Source of the DNA: Gammaproteobacteria bacterium
GTDB taxonomy: Bacteria > Pseudomonadota > Gammaproteobacteria > Pseudomonadales > Pseudohongiellaceae
NCBI GenBank assembly: GCA_002730035.1
Contig: PBYU01000050.1
Span: 129,678 to 193,677, forward strand
Reading direction: 5' to 3'
Length of the DNA: 64,000 nt
The stretch's first letter is position 1, and each line of letters starts with the position of its first letter. This document shows positions 32,517-41,583 of the stretch, piece after piece. A program made the translations under genes and the position numbers. The notes below the pieces were generated by a model, which did not search any database, was not told the DNA's origin, and saw only the letters and a program-made list of their open reading frames with translations.

Positions 32517-34673
32517 TCATTGCCCGGCAGGAAGACTGAAGACGTAGAGCGCATTGCCGTTGCTGGGATGACGTATATTCGGAGCGACTACTCGTGGCAC
32601 CGTGCGGGGGCTGACGCCGCGAGCACCCATTGCCGTTGTCACGGCGATGTACTGCTTGCCCTCAATGGCAAACGTGACCGGGTGACCCTGGACAGAAGTT
32701 CCCAGGCGAGTCTCCCAGAGAATCTCGCCATTGCGGGCATCGAAGGCACGGAAGCGACGGTCGAGATCCCCCACGAACACCAGATTGCCAGCCGTCGATA
32801 TAGTCCCGGTGAGAAAGGCGGCACGCTGTTCAAAACTCCAGCTTTCCGTCATGGTGTCCACGTTGTAGGACGCCAGTTTACCCATGTTGCCATCGGAGCC
32901 CGGCATTTCGAACCAGCGACGATTAGCGGCAGTTCCACCGGCACCTGGTACCAGGGGCACTTCGCGCGCGGCGATTTCCAGGCACGACTGGCTCAAAGGC
33001 ATAATCAGGTTGGCAGTGGGTTCATGGTAAGTCATCGAATGCCAGTCTTTACCACCGGCGGTGGAAGGGCACACCGAGATCCATTGATCGATCTGGGCGT
33101 TCTGTATGTCCTGGCGGTAAGTCACCTCACCGGTATTCGCATCGATATTGGTGAAGGCATTCTGAAACACGGTCTCCAGATGAGAGATAAACTCGCCGCT
33201 GACGCGATCGTGTTTCCACAGTATGCCGTGCTTGCCGACCGAAAACACCAGCTTGTCGTCGCCACGGTCGATCAGCACACGTTCGAAAACCTCATCCAGA
33301 TCCAATGCCTCGGCCGGCACGTGCTGGAAATACCAAACCAGTTCACCGTTGTCCACGTTGATTGCTACGGTGGAGTTGGTGAACAGGCCGGCATCATAAA
33401 TTGACAGCGAGCGTGAGGCCGGCATCCAGGGTTTTTGTTGTGCGGTTCCCCAATAGGTGAGGTTCAATTCCGGGTCGTAGCTGCCGGTAATCCAGGTTTC
33501 ACCACCGGCACGGAACAGATCATCGATATCGCCCCAGGTATTGCCGCCGGGTTCGCTGGACTCGGCCACAGTGACGAATCTCCACTCCAGTTCCCCGGTG
33601 TTAGCGTCGTGGGCACTGATAAAGCAGTCATCCTCGATATACCGCGAGCAGCCAGCCAGACCCTGGATCACCTTCCCGTCGGCTATGATCGGGCCGCTGG
33701 AGTTTTCGAAGCCACGGCTGTTGTCCGCTATCTGAGTCTCCCATACCGGCTCGCCGGTACGTGCATCGAGTGCGATCAGTCGAGCATCGGTAGTGGCATG
33801 AATAATCTTGTCGTTGTAGATGGCGATGTTACGCATGTCTTCGCTGTCTGCTGGTCCGGCATGATGCTCCCAGATCAATTCGCCTGTTTTGCCATCCAGT
33901 GCCTGGATGATGTTGCTGGTATTTATCAGATAGATAACACCACCATAGACCAGCGGTGAGGGTTCTGAATCTCCATCGTGCATGCTCCATACCCACTCCA
34001 GCTGTAAGTCGCCAACATTAGCTGTGTTGATTTGATCCAATGGGCTGTAGCTGTGGGCGTCATAGCTGCGGCGAATCATCGGCCAGTCAGCTGGATCAGG
34101 ATCTCGCAGCATGGCATCGGTAATGGGAGTAAAGTTAGCAACGGTTCCAGGGCGGATAACGCCGGTCGGTGATTCGGACTGGCCGCCACTCTGTTGAGCG
34201 ATCAACGCGGCTGCGCCGGGAATATTCGTGGCCAGCGGGTAATCGGCATCAGCCGTCAGAAGCGGATTGGTGTCGGCAACACCATTGGTGCGCATGACAT
34301 GCGCGACAATATTGAAATAATCCGCATCGCTGATGCCTTCATTCTCCCCGGGAGGCATGTTGGCACGAATGTAGTTATAGAAATCCGTTGGTGACTGCAA
34401 GCCCCATGTCCCGAAGAAAGACTCGCCGCTGAGAATCGGGCCGAGGGCACTGCCTTCCAGGTTGGCTCCATGGCAGTCGGCACAATTGCTGCCATAGGCC
34501 TGAGCTCCTGCACTGGCCTGGCTGGCGAAGCTCTCGGTGGGTGCTACACTCGCTGTCAGCGCAGCACCACTCGCGACAGCACCTCCCGCGCCGTCTCCGC
34601 CGTCGGATTCACCACCGCAGGCAGTCAGTAAGATGATTAATGATATTGATGTTATTAATCTTGTCATTTTCAT
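32517..34673 (-). CDS. PQQ-dependent alcohol dehydrogenase-like quinohemoprotein, lipoprotein (copy 1)
   Basis: The leader 'ISLIILLTACGG' ends in a lipobox, so the protein is probably membrane-anchored. A c-type cytochrome domain comes first, with 'CADCHG' (residues about 63-68) and a distal Met candidate in 'NMPPGENEG'. An eight-bladed quinoprotein propeller follows with tryptophan-docking repeats such as 'ALDGKTGELIWEH', 'ALDARTGEPVWE' and 'AFDARNGEILWETRLG'. 'WITGSYDPELNLTYWGTAQ' holds the presumed catalytic Asp. Haem precedes the propeller, whereas classical type II quinohemoproteins have it at the C-terminus. It probably oxidises an alcohol or sugar in the periplasm. It is highly similar to the next gene. 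Confidence 0.88.
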   Translation of the reverse strand: MKMTRLITSISLIILLTACGGESDGGDGAGGAVASGAALTASVAPTESFASQASAGAQAYGSNCADCHGANLEGSALGPILSGESFFGTWGLQSPTDFYNYIRANMPPGENEGISDADYFNIVAHVMRTNGVADTNPLLTADADYPLATNIPGAAALIAQQSGGQSESPTGVIRPGTVANFTPITDAMLRDPDPADWPMIRRSYDAHSYSPLDQINTANVGDLQLEWVWSMHDGDSEPSPLVYGGVIYLINTSNIIQALDGKTGELIWEHHAGPADSEDMRNIAIYNDKIIHATTDARLIALDARTGEPVWETQIADNSRGFENSSGPIIADGKVIQGLAGCSRYIEDDCFISAHDANTGELEWRFVTVAESSEPGGNTWGDIDDLFRAGGETWITGSYDPELNLTYWGTAQQKPWMPASRSLSIYDAGLFTNSTVAINVDNGELVWYFQHVPAEALDLDEVFERVLIDRGDDKLVFSVGKHGILWKHDRVSGEFISHLETVFQNAFTNIDANTGEVTYRQDIQNAQIDQWISVCPSTAGGKDWHSMTYHEPTANLIMPLSQSCLEIAAREVPLVPGAGGTAANRRWFEMPGSDGNMGKLASYNVDTMTESWSFEQRAAFLTGTISTAGNLVFVGDLDRRFRAFDARNGEILWETRLGTSVQGHPVTFAIEGKQYIAVTTAMGARGVSPRTVPRVVAPNIRHPSNGNALYVFSLPAGQ

Positions 34674-34708
34674 TTCCTAAACCTCTGGTCGGGACGACTG
34701 GCCGCACA

Positions 34709-36841
34709 CTAGTCCGGTAAGCTAAATACGTAAATTGCATTTCCCCAACGTGGATAGGTAATTTCAGTAGCGATGACACCTGGAACTGTGCGCGGGCTGG
34801 AGCCCCCCAGCGCGCTGTTCACCATGATGTACTGCTTGCCATCGATGGCAAAAGAAACCGGATGACCCTGTACCGATGTACCCAGCCGGGTTTCCCAAAG
34901 AATTTCACCGTTATTGATATTCAGAGCCTTGAAGCGTCGATCGAGGTCGCCGACGAATACCAGATCACCAGCTGTGGATATCGTGCCGGTGTGCAGAGAG
35001 GCGCGTTGTTGATAACTCCACACTTCTTCCATGGTGTCTACATTGTAGGCGCCGACCTTGCCGAGATTGCCGTCGGTGCCGGGCATCTCGAAGAACTTGC
35101 GGCTGGCCGCCAAGCCTCCGCCACCTTGCACCAGGGCGACTTCCCGAGCCGCATTCTCCAGACAAGTCTGACTTAGCGGCGCAATAATGAGACCGGATGG
35201 CGGGTGGTAGGTCATGGAGTGCCAGTCCTTACCACCGGTACTGGAGGGGCAGGCCGAAGTCCATTCATTCAGCTGAGCATTCTGTATGTCTTGACGATAG
35301 GTCACTTCGCCGGTTTCCGAATCGATATTGGTGAAGGCATTTTGAAAAACGGTCTCAACATAGTCTTCGAACTTGCCGGTAACGCGATCGTTCTTCCAGA
35401 GGATGCCGTACTTGCCGATGGAGAAGACGTACTTGTCATCACCTCGATTGACCAGCACCCGTTCGAACACCTCATCCAGATCCAGCGCCTCGGCCGGCAC
35501 ATGCTGAAAATACCAGTCCAGCTCGCCGCTATCGGTATTAACCGCCACCGTTGAATTCGTATACAGGCCCACGTCATATATGGTCATGTGACGTGAAACC
35601 GGCACCCAGGGTTTCTGCTGGGCAGTCCCCCAGTAGGTGAGTTTCAGGTCTGGATCGTAGCTGCCGGTAATCCAGGTCTCACCGCCGGCGCGGAACACAT
35701 CATCCAGTCCACCCCAGGTGTCACCGCCGGGTTGGCCCATTTCCGCGATTGTCTCGAACTGCCATAACAACGCGCCGTCATCGGCGTTATAGGCGCTGAT
35801 GTAGCAATCTTCCGGGATGTAACGTGCGCACCCTGCCAGGCCGACTATGACCTTGTCATCGGCGACGATGGGACCGGATGAATTGGAAAAGCCCTTGCTG
35901 CTGTCGGCGACGATGCTTTCCCAGACCTGTTCGCCGGTTCTGGCATCTAACGCTACCAGGCGCGCGTCGGTAGTCGCCTGGATGATCTTGTCCTCATACA
36001 TGGCGATGTTGCGCATGTCCTGGCGGTTGGCAGGACCGGTCCAGTGCTCCCAGATTAACTCACCCGTCTTGCCGTCAAGAGCCTGAATAACATTACCGGG
36101 GTTGATCATATAGACGATGCCGTTGTAGACCAGTGGTGCTGGTTCCGAATCGCCTTCGTGCATGTTCCACACCCATTCAAGGGTCAGGTTGCCCACATTC
36201 TCGGTATTGATCTGATCAAGCGGGCTGTAACTATGGGCGTAATGGTTGCGACGGTGCATGGGCCAATCGGCCGGATCGGGATCTTCCAGCATGGCTTGTG
36301 TTAGCGGCACAAAGGGTACGTAGTCTTCAGTGTTGCCCGCAACGGTCAGCCCTACAGGTGCGGGTGGTTCGGGGCGCTGCCGCTGGGCGACGACCTGCGA
36401 GATATTTGCAGCGATCTCAAAAACCGAACTGGCTGTGAGTGCATTGAAGACACTGTCTACACCGTTGACCTGCAGTATATGCGCGACGATATTGAGATAG
36501 TCCTCGTCGGTAATATTGTCATTGCCACCTGGGGGCATATTTGCCTGGATATTGTTCAGCAGCAGCTCAGGGGTCTGACTTCCCCAACGCTGCACCCAGG
36601 AAAATCCTGACAACAAGGGCCCGAGCGTAGTGCCTTCCAGACTAGTGCCATGGCAGGCGGCGCAATTAGTCGCGAAGGCCTCGGCACCTAGTACGGCCTG
36701 GCTGGCAAAAGTAATTTCCGGAGCGGCTTCTGCAGCGGGTGCAGCCGGTTCGGTAGTCTCGCTGCCACAGGCCACTAGTGTGAGGCTCAGGATTAGCCCG
36801 AGGCTCACCGTTCTCGTTTTAACATCAAAAAGAAACTTCAT
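34709..36841 (-). CDS. PQQ-dependent alcohol dehydrogenase-like quinohemoprotein, lipoprotein (copy 2)
   Basis: Tandem paralog of the preceding entry with the same order: lipobox 'SLTLVACGS', N-terminal cytochrome c with 'CAACHG', then the propeller. Shared blocks include 'LDPDADWPMHRR'-like 'DPDPADWPMHRRNHYAHSYS', 'WNMHEGDSEPAPLVYNG', 'WITGSYDPDLKLTYWGTAQQ' and 'QRASLHTGTISTAGDLVFVG'. 35 bases separate the two genes, and the CHRD gene lies just upstream, so all three form one operon. The pair may differ in substrate or metal (calcium or lanthanide). The sequence alone does not settle which. It ends in TAG. Confidence 0.88.
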   Translation of the reverse strand: MKFLFDVKTRTVSLGLILSLTLVACGSETTEPAAPAAEAAPEITFASQAVLGAEAFATNCAACHGTSLEGTTLGPLLSGFSWVQRWGSQTPELLLNNIQANMPPGGNDNITDEDYLNIVAHILQVNGVDSVFNALTASSVFEIAANISQVVAQRQRPEPPAPVGLTVAGNTEDYVPFVPLTQAMLEDPDPADWPMHRRNHYAHSYSPLDQINTENVGNLTLEWVWNMHEGDSEPAPLVYNGIVYMINPGNVIQALDGKTGELIWEHWTGPANRQDMRNIAMYEDKIIQATTDARLVALDARTGEQVWESIVADSSKGFSNSSGPIVADDKVIVGLAGCARYIPEDCYISAYNADDGALLWQFETIAEMGQPGGDTWGGLDDVFRAGGETWITGSYDPDLKLTYWGTAQQKPWVPVSRHMTIYDVGLYTNSTVAVNTDSGELDWYFQHVPAEALDLDEVFERVLVNRGDDKYVFSIGKYGILWKNDRVTGKFEDYVETVFQNAFTNIDSETGEVTYRQDIQNAQLNEWTSACPSSTGGKDWHSMTYHPPSGLIIAPLSQTCLENAAREVALVQGGGGLAASRKFFEMPGTDGNLGKVGAYNVDTMEEVWSYQQRASLHTGTISTAGDLVFVGDLDRRFKALNINNGEILWETRLGTSVQGHPVSFAIDGKQYIMVNSALGGSSPRTVPGVIATEITYPRWGNAIYVFSLPD

Positions 36842-36858
36842 CGGTAAGGCCTCATTGT

Positions 36859-37311
36859 CTAATTCTGGAAATGGCTGCGCAGAAATATCCAGCCGCGCAA
36901 TTCGCCTGGCGCGTTGTTCTGGCTGTGAATCTGTACATAGAATTCGTTATTTTTAAGCGCCGTTACCTGCTCGTCTGTCAGCTCCAGCTCGCCGCTGATG
37001 CTGCCACCTGTAGCTGAAGAGACCTCGAGGCTAAACGCCACGGGTCCCGGCTGGGCGGGTGGGCCGTTGTGGATATGCCCCATGGTGGCGACAGAGCTCA
37101 TGCCAGTGAAATTCCCATCCACGGTCAGAGTGTTGCCGCTTAAGGTCAGGATCACTTCGCCCTCACCGATGATCTCAGTCACCGTCTGAGGAGTCGTTGG
37201 CATGGGGGATAATCGGGCGCGGTAGGTTTCTGTCTGTGTCTGTGCGGAAACATTGAACAGCGACAAACTCGCAATAAAGAAAAGGAGTGTTGATTTACGG
37301 CCGAGTTGCAT
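36859..37311 (-). CDS. Secreted CHRD-domain protein
   Basis: Signal peptide 'TLLFFIASLSLFNVSAQ', then one CHRD domain: 'GEVILTLSGNTLTVDGNFTG', 'GHIHNGPPAQPGPVAFSL' and 'YVQIHSQNNAPGELRGWI'. CHRD is a beta-structure first noted in chordin and common in bacterial secreted proteins with two conserved histidines and a terminal 'GE(L/I)RG' motif, all seen here. AGAGG precedes the ATG. It is first in the operon with the twin PQQ dehydrogenases, so an accessory role in the periplasm is possible. The gap 37312-37564 on its upstream side holds no gene. Confidence 0.85.
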   Translation of the reverse strand: MQLGRKSTLLFFIASLSLFNVSAQTQTETYRARLSPMPTTPQTVTEIIGEGEVILTLSGNTLTVDGNFTGMSSVATMGHIHNGPPAQPGPVAFSLEVSSATGGSISGELELTDEQVTALKNNEFYVQIHSQNNAPGELRGWIFLRSHFQN

Positions 37312-37564
37312 AATTACCTCTGGGCTCTGTTTGTTGTGAAAAGTAGAAGACGGCTATTAAATAACACTGCTTGGCAAACGTACAGTAGGCGATGGCTGCC
37401 GGGCTGCTAATTCACTGACACTGGCTGTAAATTCAGCCATTAAAGGACTTTTGGGCTATTTTTCATCCCGGGCTGCGAGGGATTCTGTGAATTCCATGTG
37501 CTGGATGCTGGATTTAAGGAAGATGGGGCAGAGCATTAAGTTTTCGATGTGTTCACGCAGGTGC

Positions 37565-39109
37565 TTACGCCGGTGGATTAATGCCTGAGTAACGCACTCC
37601 GCTGAGCTGGGCCATGTCCCGGTTCCAGGTGGCCAGGTCTTCCGGCTTGAATCCCGCCAAATTGTGATGGCCGCAGGCGCGTGCCATTACTTGCATCAAC
37701 TCCACGCTGGCAGCAAGGAAATTCGCCAGTTGTTGTGCCGAACTAACTACATTCAAGCGGGCACGCAGTTGCGGTTTCTGTGTGGCAATTCCAGTCGGAC
37801 AGTTATTGCTGTTGCAGATGCGCGCCGCCACGCAACCGATTGCCTGCATGGCGCTGTTGGCGATCGCAACACCGTCGGCACCCAGCGCCAGGGCTTTGAC
37901 AAAATCCATCGGTACCCGCAGCCCGCCGGTAATGATCAGAGTGACGCGGCCGCTGGCACCCTGTTCATCCAGGAAGCGGCGTGCCCGCGCCAGAGCTGGA
38001 ATGGTAGGCACACTGATGTGATCACGGAATATCTCCGGTGCTGCGCCGGTTCCGCCACCACGGCCATCCAGTATGATGTAATCCGCTCCCGCATCCAGTG
38101 CAAACTTCATATCTTTCTCTATATGGTTGGCGCTAAGCTTGAAGCCAATGGGTATGCCACCGGTCAGTTCTCGTACTCGGTCGGCGAAGCGTGCGAAGTC
38201 TGCGACACTGTTGAGGTCGTCAAACGTGGGCGGTGAGACTGCTGGTTGCCCTTCAGGAATACCACGCACTTCGGCGACTTTCGCCTTGTTCTTGGCTCCC
38301 GGCAGGTGCCCGCCGGTGCCGGTCTTCGCGCCTTGCCCCCCCTTGAAGTGAAAGGCCTGCACGCGAGACAGTATCTCTTCACTGTATCCAAATTTGGCAC
38401 TGGCCAGCTCGTAGAAATAGCGCCCATTCTCTGCCTGTTCCTCCGGCAGTATGCCGCCTTCGCCAGAACAGATACCAGTCCCCACCATGTCGGCGCCGCG
38501 TGCCAGGGCAATCTTGGCTTCTTCAGAGAGCGCCCCGAAACTCATGTCGGAGACAAACAGGGGAATGTCGAGATGTAAGGGCTTGTTCGTTTCCGGACCT
38601 ATGACCAGCCCGGTGCCGACTACTTTGTCTTCCATCAACGGTTTGCGTGCCATCTGCGCCGTCATGATCTGAATGTCGTCCCATTGTGGCAGCGTATTAC
38701 GCGGTACACCCATGGCGGTCATCGGGCCGTGATGGCCCATCTTGGATAAACCATCTCGCGCCAGTTCGTGGATAAAGGCCACAGTGGGTTCTTCTGGAGT
38801 GGGAGTCGTTACAGGAGCCGCGTTCTGGCTGGTCGCAATGCCCGGACCAGCTTTGCCTACGGCATCGGCTGCAAACTGTTTATGGGTGTCGTCACAGAAG
38901 GGTGTGTTCATGGATTGTTTACACTGGCAGAGTAAGGCATCATCGTCTTCTTCGGCGACGAATTTCTTCGGTACGAACTCTGTGACTTTATGGCTGCCAT
39001 CACAAAACGGCTGGCTCTTCGATAGCCCACAGGTACAAAAGTAATACTCCTGGCCTTTTTCGAGCACTAGCTTGGCAGGCTTGTTGTCGGCGACAACCGG
39101 ACGACTCAT
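37565..39109 (-). CDS. CDGSH iron-sulfur domain fused to FMN-binding glutamate synthase-like domain
   Basis: Start at ATG 39109 ('MSRPVVADNKPAKLVLEKGQ'). Two CDGSH modules come first: 'YFCTCGLSKSQPFCDGSH' with the full 3Cys-1His ligand set, and 'LLCQCKQSMNTPFCDDTHK', which keeps the ligands but has Asp for Gly. Residues about 120-514 are the FMN/3Fe-4S barrel of the glutamate synthase large subunit: 'PLFVSDMSFGALSEEAKIAL', 'GTGICSGEGGILPEEQ', 'FKGGQGAKTGTGGHLPG', 'IILDGRGGGTGAAP' and the cluster loop 'CNSNNCPTGIATQ'. There is no amidotransferase domain, so it is a stand-alone GltB-like oxidoreductase of unknown substrate. Confidence 0.88.
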   Translation of the reverse strand: MSRPVVADNKPAKLVLEKGQEYYFCTCGLSKSQPFCDGSHKVTEFVPKKFVAEEDDDALLCQCKQSMNTPFCDDTHKQFAADAVGKAGPGIATSQNAAPVTTPTPEEPTVAFIHELARDGLSKMGHHGPMTAMGVPRNTLPQWDDIQIMTAQMARKPLMEDKVVGTGLVIGPETNKPLHLDIPLFVSDMSFGALSEEAKIALARGADMVGTGICSGEGGILPEEQAENGRYFYELASAKFGYSEEILSRVQAFHFKGGQGAKTGTGGHLPGAKNKAKVAEVRGIPEGQPAVSPPTFDDLNSVADFARFADRVRELTGGIPIGFKLSANHIEKDMKFALDAGADYIILDGRGGGTGAAPEIFRDHISVPTIPALARARRFLDEQGASGRVTLIITGGLRVPMDFVKALALGADGVAIANSAMQAIGCVAARICNSNNCPTGIATQKPQLRARLNVVSSAQQLANFLAASVELMQVMARACGHHNLAGFKPEDLATWNRDMAQLSGVRYSGINPPA

Positions 39110-39131
39110 TGAATTACAGCTCTGCTGTGAT

Positions 39132-40793
39132 TTACCGGCAACTGAAATTGCCGGCGATCCAGTTACCAGGATCATTCTGACCTCCGGCCGGACCCGTATA
39201 GACCGCCTGCTGGGGGAAGGCGCACAGCTTGCGTTCGTTGTCGACCTGGCCGGCGGTCCGATGGGTGGCGGTCACCGAGTCCGGAGCCACTCCATTCTCC
39301 ACCCAGTCAATCAGCGGCGTCAGCTTGTCCCAGGTGTTGGGACCAGGACCACCGGCACAATGCCCCATGCCGGGTGCGAGAAACAACCGTGCGTTGTCAC
39401 TCGCGGCAGACAGGCTACCGGCGAAAGTGGTATTGACCATGTCGTTGAAGTAATCCACCGTGTCTTCGGCCACGATCAGCGTATCGACCCAGCCGTGATA
39501 GACGATCAGTTTTCCGTCACGTGCCTTCAGAAACTGACTGAGATCGGGATCGGTAGCGTCGGTAATGGACATCATCAAGTCACCCTTGCCCGAGTAAAAA
39601 TCGTTGATGTCGTAGTCAATCCAGTGAAATTCGGGAAACGGGCCGTCGGTCCTGGCCTGATATTGATAGTCCCGTACATTGGGAACAGTCACGCCGGGAT
39701 CATCCTCATAGAACAGGTAATTCATATGATCGCCCGCCACACCAACCAGCTTGGACGGGCCCATGTTATTGCCGGCAAACGGAACATAGTAGCGGGCCCA
39801 CTGCGTCTCCGAGCCCAGCGCCTTGCCAGGATAGACCTGGTTACCGTTGTCATCTGCAGGTCCGTTGTAAAAATCCATCACTGTCTGTAGTTGCGGTTCG
39901 GTAAAGCAACTGTCGGAACTGGATCCCGCTGGACACATCAGGTCATTCAAATCGCGAGTCGGATCGAAATCGCAAGCCAGCGGATTATCGATGACGCCAT
40001 CCACAATGCCGTCATTGGCATCGCAATATCCGAGCACCTGCTGGTGCAACACATCGAGTAGCTCAAGGCTGTCGAAGTTGCCGTCACCGGTGGTATCGAC
40101 GGCCAGGTTACCCGCCAGATTATCGCGAAAGATGCGTTGCAGATTCCAGGTACCGGCGGCGTTCAGTGCCTGGTAGGCAAACGCCGGTGCCCCAGCGACG
40201 ATACCATCGAAATCACGGGGAAAGCGCTGTGCCTCCATCAGGCCCTGTCGTCCGCCCTGTGAGCAGCCTTCGAAATAGGAATACTCCGGCGCCTGGCCGT
40301 AATAATCATCCACCAATGTCTTGCCTGCCATCACCGTCAGATGCACCGCCCGGTAACCGAAATCGATCTCCGCCTGGCGGTTATTGAATCCGAATGAGGC
40401 ACCGGGCTCGACGCCATTGTCATGGCCCAAGTTGCTGTTGGTTACGGCATAGCCTTCGGCGACACGGTGATCGGCGAAATCCAGATCGCCGTCCTTGCCT
40501 CCATCACCCCATTGCAGAAAGCGACCGTTCCAGTTTCCCGGCAGCGGTAGCTGGGCATGGAAATGAATGGCCGGGGAGATGATGCCCCGCACGTAGCAGT
40601 ATGGGTCGTTCGATTGGCTGTTGTCCCTGATAGCGGCAGAGGTAATGGTAAGATTGCGTACTTGCTGCAGTGCCTGGCAAGCCTCGGCCGGGTCGATGCG
40701 TTGCGCAAGCGCCTGAGTCGAAACCAGAGCCATCAAAAGAAGAGAGAATGTTAATAAAAGAGCGGAGACAATCGAATTGCAGAGCCGTAACAT
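39132..40793 (-). CDS. Secreted tannase/feruloyl esterase family hydrolase
   Basis: Start placed at ATG 40793 because 'MLRLCNSIVSALLLTFSLLL' is a signal peptide and AGGTGA lies five bases upstream; the longer frame continues into the divergent SRAP gene. The family CS-D-HC pattern is present: nucleophile in 'YFEGCSQGGRQGLMEAQRFP' and His in 'GMGHCAGGPGPNTWD', whose cysteines form the disulfide linking Ser and His. The rest shows 'GRFLQWGDGGKDG' and 'AVTNSNLGHDNG', typical of the fungal-type tannase fold. It probably cleaves plant phenolic esters or a similar substrate outside the cytoplasm. It is followed after 22 bases by the CDGSH-GltB gene. Confidence 0.87.
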   Translation of the reverse strand: MLRLCNSIVSALLLTFSLLLMALVSTQALAQRIDPAEACQALQQVRNLTITSAAIRDNSQSNDPYCYVRGIISPAIHFHAQLPLPGNWNGRFLQWGDGGKDGDLDFADHRVAEGYAVTNSNLGHDNGVEPGASFGFNNRQAEIDFGYRAVHLTVMAGKTLVDDYYGQAPEYSYFEGCSQGGRQGLMEAQRFPRDFDGIVAGAPAFAYQALNAAGTWNLQRIFRDNLAGNLAVDTTGDGNFDSLELLDVLHQQVLGYCDANDGIVDGVIDNPLACDFDPTRDLNDLMCPAGSSSDSCFTEPQLQTVMDFYNGPADDNGNQVYPGKALGSETQWARYYVPFAGNNMGPSKLVGVAGDHMNYLFYEDDPGVTVPNVRDYQYQARTDGPFPEFHWIDYDINDFYSGKGDLMMSITDATDPDLSQFLKARDGKLIVYHGWVDTLIVAEDTVDYFNDMVNTTFAGSLSAASDNARLFLAPGMGHCAGGPGPNTWDKLTPLIDWVENGVAPDSVTATHRTAGQVDNERKLCAFPQQAVYTGPAGGQNDPGNWIAGNFSCR

Positions 40794-40886
40794 GAGATCA
40801 CCTGTATTGTTATTCGATTCAAGAGCCGTAATGAGTGTCGTAAAGTGCAATGACTCTATCATTGAAGACCCCCGGGAGTAAAAACC

Positions 40887-41564
40887 GTGTGCGGCCGCTT
40901 TAACCTGATCGATAGTCCGGAGATTCAATGGCTCTGCGAGACACTGGGTATAAGCCTGTTTCCTCACCATGGCAGCAGGGACATCGCACCCGGTGGCAGT
41001 ATCGCCATCGTTCACAATTTGAAGGGAGAGCGTAAAGTCTCCGACGCGATCTGGTGGCTTTTCCTGGATCATGAGACTCTCAAACCCAATTACAAATACG
41101 CCAGTTTCAACTCCGGATCCGACAAGCTGTCGCAGAAGAGATCGATTGCCTATCATCCCTACCGAGAGTCCCGCTGTATTATTCCAGCCAGTGCCTTCGT
41201 CGAAGGACTGGGTGACAAGAAGACTTACCATAAAATCGAGCTGGAAGATTCCGCCGTTGCGTTTGGCGGCTTATACAAGGAACATCTCAATCGAGAGACA
41301 GGTGAATTGGTTTATTCTGCATCGATTATTACACTGCCACCGCTTGTGCCGCAGTGGAATGAGATTCACCCCAAGTCCATGCCGTTGATGCTGGACTTCG
41401 AAGACTCAGAGTTAATCGACAAATGGTTGGATCCGGACTTTCAAGACGTCGAGGAGTTTAGCGAGTTGCTGGTGCCGAGAGTCCAAAAAAACATGCTGGT
41501 GACACGCATCGGCAAACCCAGTAAGTGGGACCCGCTCGCAGACAGTTTCATGATCAGGAAATAA
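40887..41564 (+). CDS. SRAP domain protein (HMCES/YedK-like abasic-site binder)
   Basis: The GTG start gives Met-Cys-Gly-Arg-Phe, and Cys2 is the residue that crosslinks to abasic sites in single-stranded DNA. Other family motifs are 'IAPGGSIAIV', 'YASFNSGSDKL' in place of the usual NARxE segment (the Glu is not kept), 'RCIIPASAFVEG' with the active-site Glu, and 'WNEIHPKSMPLML' with the His. 225 residues is a normal length. It is divergent from the esterase. No LexA-like box was seen upstream. The replaced NARxE segment may mean altered DNA contacts. Confidence 0.88.
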   Translation: MCGRFNLIDSPEIQWLCETLGISLFPHHGSRDIAPGGSIAIVHNLKGERKVSDAIWWLFLDHETLKPNYKYASFNSGSDKLSQKRSIAYHPYRESRCIIPASAFVEGLGDKKTYHKIELEDSAVAFGGLYKEHLNRETGELVYSASIITLPPLVPQWNEIHPKSMPLMLDFEDSELIDKWLDPDFQDVEEFSELLVPRVQKNMLVTRIGKPSKWDPLADSFMIRK

Positions 41565-41583
41565 AGGACCCTCTGAACAAGTT

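Noticed and set aside
37782-38021. Long plus-strand frames opposite the CDGSH-GltB gene and the esterase gene
   Set aside because: They mirror codon bias of the real minus-strand genes and carry no domain or start signal.
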